Origin: Conidiobolus incongruus B7586
Taxonomy: Eukaryota; Entomophthoromycota; Entomophthoromycetes; Entomophthorales; Conidiobolaceae
Assembly (NCBI GenBank): GCA_000697335.1
Contig: JNEM01010772.1
Span: 1 to 20,335 of the forward strand
DNA length: 20,335 nucleotides
Direction: 5' to 3'
Part shown: one piece after another, positions 19,235-20,335 of the stretch
How positions within the stretch are numbered: the first letter of the stretch is position 1
Layout of the letters: the number at the start of each line of letters is the position of its first letter
The notes under the pieces: generated by a model
What the model saw: only the letters and a program-made list of their open reading frames with translations
What the model was told of the DNA's origin: nothing
The model's database searches: none
Position numbers and translations under genes: made by a program

Positions 19235-20300
19235 TATAGAATTAATAGCCTCTTTTATTATTAATAACTCTTTTCTATACTTTTAATAAGCTTCTAATAC
19301 CTAAAAAATAGTTCTTTTTATTAAAGACTGAGATTTAATATTTTACAAACCAATTTAATTTGTTTGCAAGAATTTTTTTTCCTGCAAGCTGTTTTTTTAA
19401 TTATCCAAAACAATTATAATTACATAGGCTATAATCAAGTGAATATACTAGATATGGTAACTCCCTCTAATTCTTTTTATATAAAAATCTTTTATAACTT
19501 TAGCTTTATGTATTTTGCAATTATTATACAAAATAATAGGTGTCCTTAATTTATATTGAAAACACTATTTAAAAATTGTGTTATTTAAAAAAATAATATA
19601 TAACTTATTATTAATTGATTTTCCTTGAGGTATTAAATAAAAAAACTATATACCATTATATTCCATTACAATAATTAACATTTGTTTATATTTAAAGTAT
19701 TTATTCATTAGAATTTATAAAGGGGATTAATTTAGCTTAACTTAAAATCTTGTTTTATTTTTAAACAAAGGATTATATAGAAGAATCTAAGATTTATCAA
19801 TTATAAGTATTTGTTTTAAGAACCTTTGTTTTTAGTTATACCTTAATAAGTTTAGTTTAGCTATAACTACTCTAGTTTTCTTTTAGGTTTCTGTTAAATT
19901 ATAAGATATCTATTTTATATTTTTATTAATTAATCTAAGTTTAAACTTAAGTAAATATAATATGCTTGTATAATTAATATTAAATTGCTTTAATAATTCT
20001 TTAGCAGAAATAAAAAGGTATTTCTTAATATATTTTTTTACTTTATTAGTAAGTAAAAAAATAATAATAAAAATTAGATTTTTAAATTTTGGTAAATTTT
20101 AAATAATATCCTTTTTAGCTTTAAAATCACAAATCTAGTGATATATGGTAGTTTTAAATAAAGTACCATCTTTATAAGCTATTTGTAAGTTTTAGATGAT
20201 TTTAAAGGGTTTATAGTTAAGTTTTAAAGATACAAAAATAAAAGCCTTTTGATAATCACAATCTAGTTTAAGTATGATTAAATTTAAATATAAATTTTAA
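19235..20300 (-). mobile_element. Degenerate mariner-type (Tc1/mariner) DNA transposon
   Basis: Minus-strand peptides follow the order of a mariner transposase. From 20200 down: LQIAYKDGTLFKTTIYH and ICDFKAKKD (DNA-binding domain); KKYLFISAKELLKQFNINYT (second helix-turn-helix); ISYNLTET-KKTRV; LKQILIIDKS-ILLYNP (first catalytic Asp, codon 19798-19796); TPIILYNNCKIHKA (family LxHDNARPHxA); YSLDYSLCNYNCFG (family YSPDLAPSDYHLFG); LKKQLAGKKF; KSQSLIKRTIF. The first catalytic Asp remains, but the second and third read Asn (codon 19525-19523 for the second). In-frame stops replace expected Trp or Gln at several sites, for example YH-stop-IC, IK-stop-ISYN and KS-stop-IL. The element is dead. The 5' end lies at or beyond the window edge, so the terminal repeats could not be paired. 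Confidence 0.85.
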
Positions 20301-20335
20301 AATCAAAATATTTTAATAAAAAAAATAATTAAAAT

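Noticed and set aside
1-20335. CRISPR arrays, prophage, operon-like clusters and a multi-gene defence system.
   Set aside because: The window is eukaryotic with spliced genes; no direct-repeat/spacer array exists, and neighbouring genes are functionally unrelated.

Overview
The window is nuclear DNA from a very AT-rich fungus. Three things point to a fungus: an Nma111-type double HtrA protease, an Atg29 autophagy subunit (a protein known from fungi), and short spliceosomal introns of 41-60 bases with GTAAAT/GTAATT-like donors and TTTTAG/ATTAG-like acceptors. A complex I assembly factor (NDUFAF2 type) implies a mitochondrion with respiratory complex I, so microsporidia and the complex I-less budding yeasts are unlikely. 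I cannot place it to genus. Coding DNA is clearly richer in G+C than the spacers, which are almost pure A/T. That contrast helps to mark genes and decayed genes.

Layout. 1-1460: AT-rich desert holding one copy of a dispersed repeat. 1461-2948 (-): intronless Aurora-type mitotic kinase. About 3736-5135 (+): heavily decayed gene of unknown family. 5136-7169: AT desert with a second copy of the repeat. 7170-8162 (+): intronless GPALPP/DUF3752 protein with an exact 11-residue internal repeat. 8163-9881: spacer with a short GC-rich coding-like remnant and a hairpin-rich island. 9882-10619 (+): NDUFAF2 homologue, six exons, one intron apparently GC-AG. 10925-11972 (-): ATG29, six exons, convergent with NDUFAF2. 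12436-12508 (+): tRNA-Phe(GAA). 13546-16778 (+): NMA111, six exons, including a 21-base micro-exon that carries the catalytic aspartate. 16892 to about 18625 (-): pseudogene of the mitochondrial tRNA-modification GTPase MSS1/GTPBP3 (MnmE family), convergent with NMA111. About 19235 to 20300 (-): degenerate mariner-type DNA transposon.

The genes do not form a pathway. They are single-copy housekeeping genes of mitosis, complex I assembly, selective/starvation autophagy and nuclear proteolysis, separated by decayed DNA. Two decayed genes, one dead transposon and at least one ancient dispersed repeat in 20 kb show a region where lost sequence drifts towards A/T and lingers. I found no convincing new multi-gene system. 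The most notable points are the micro-exon in NMA111, the lost MSS1 copy, the unidentified decayed gene and the regular repeat in the GPALPP protein.
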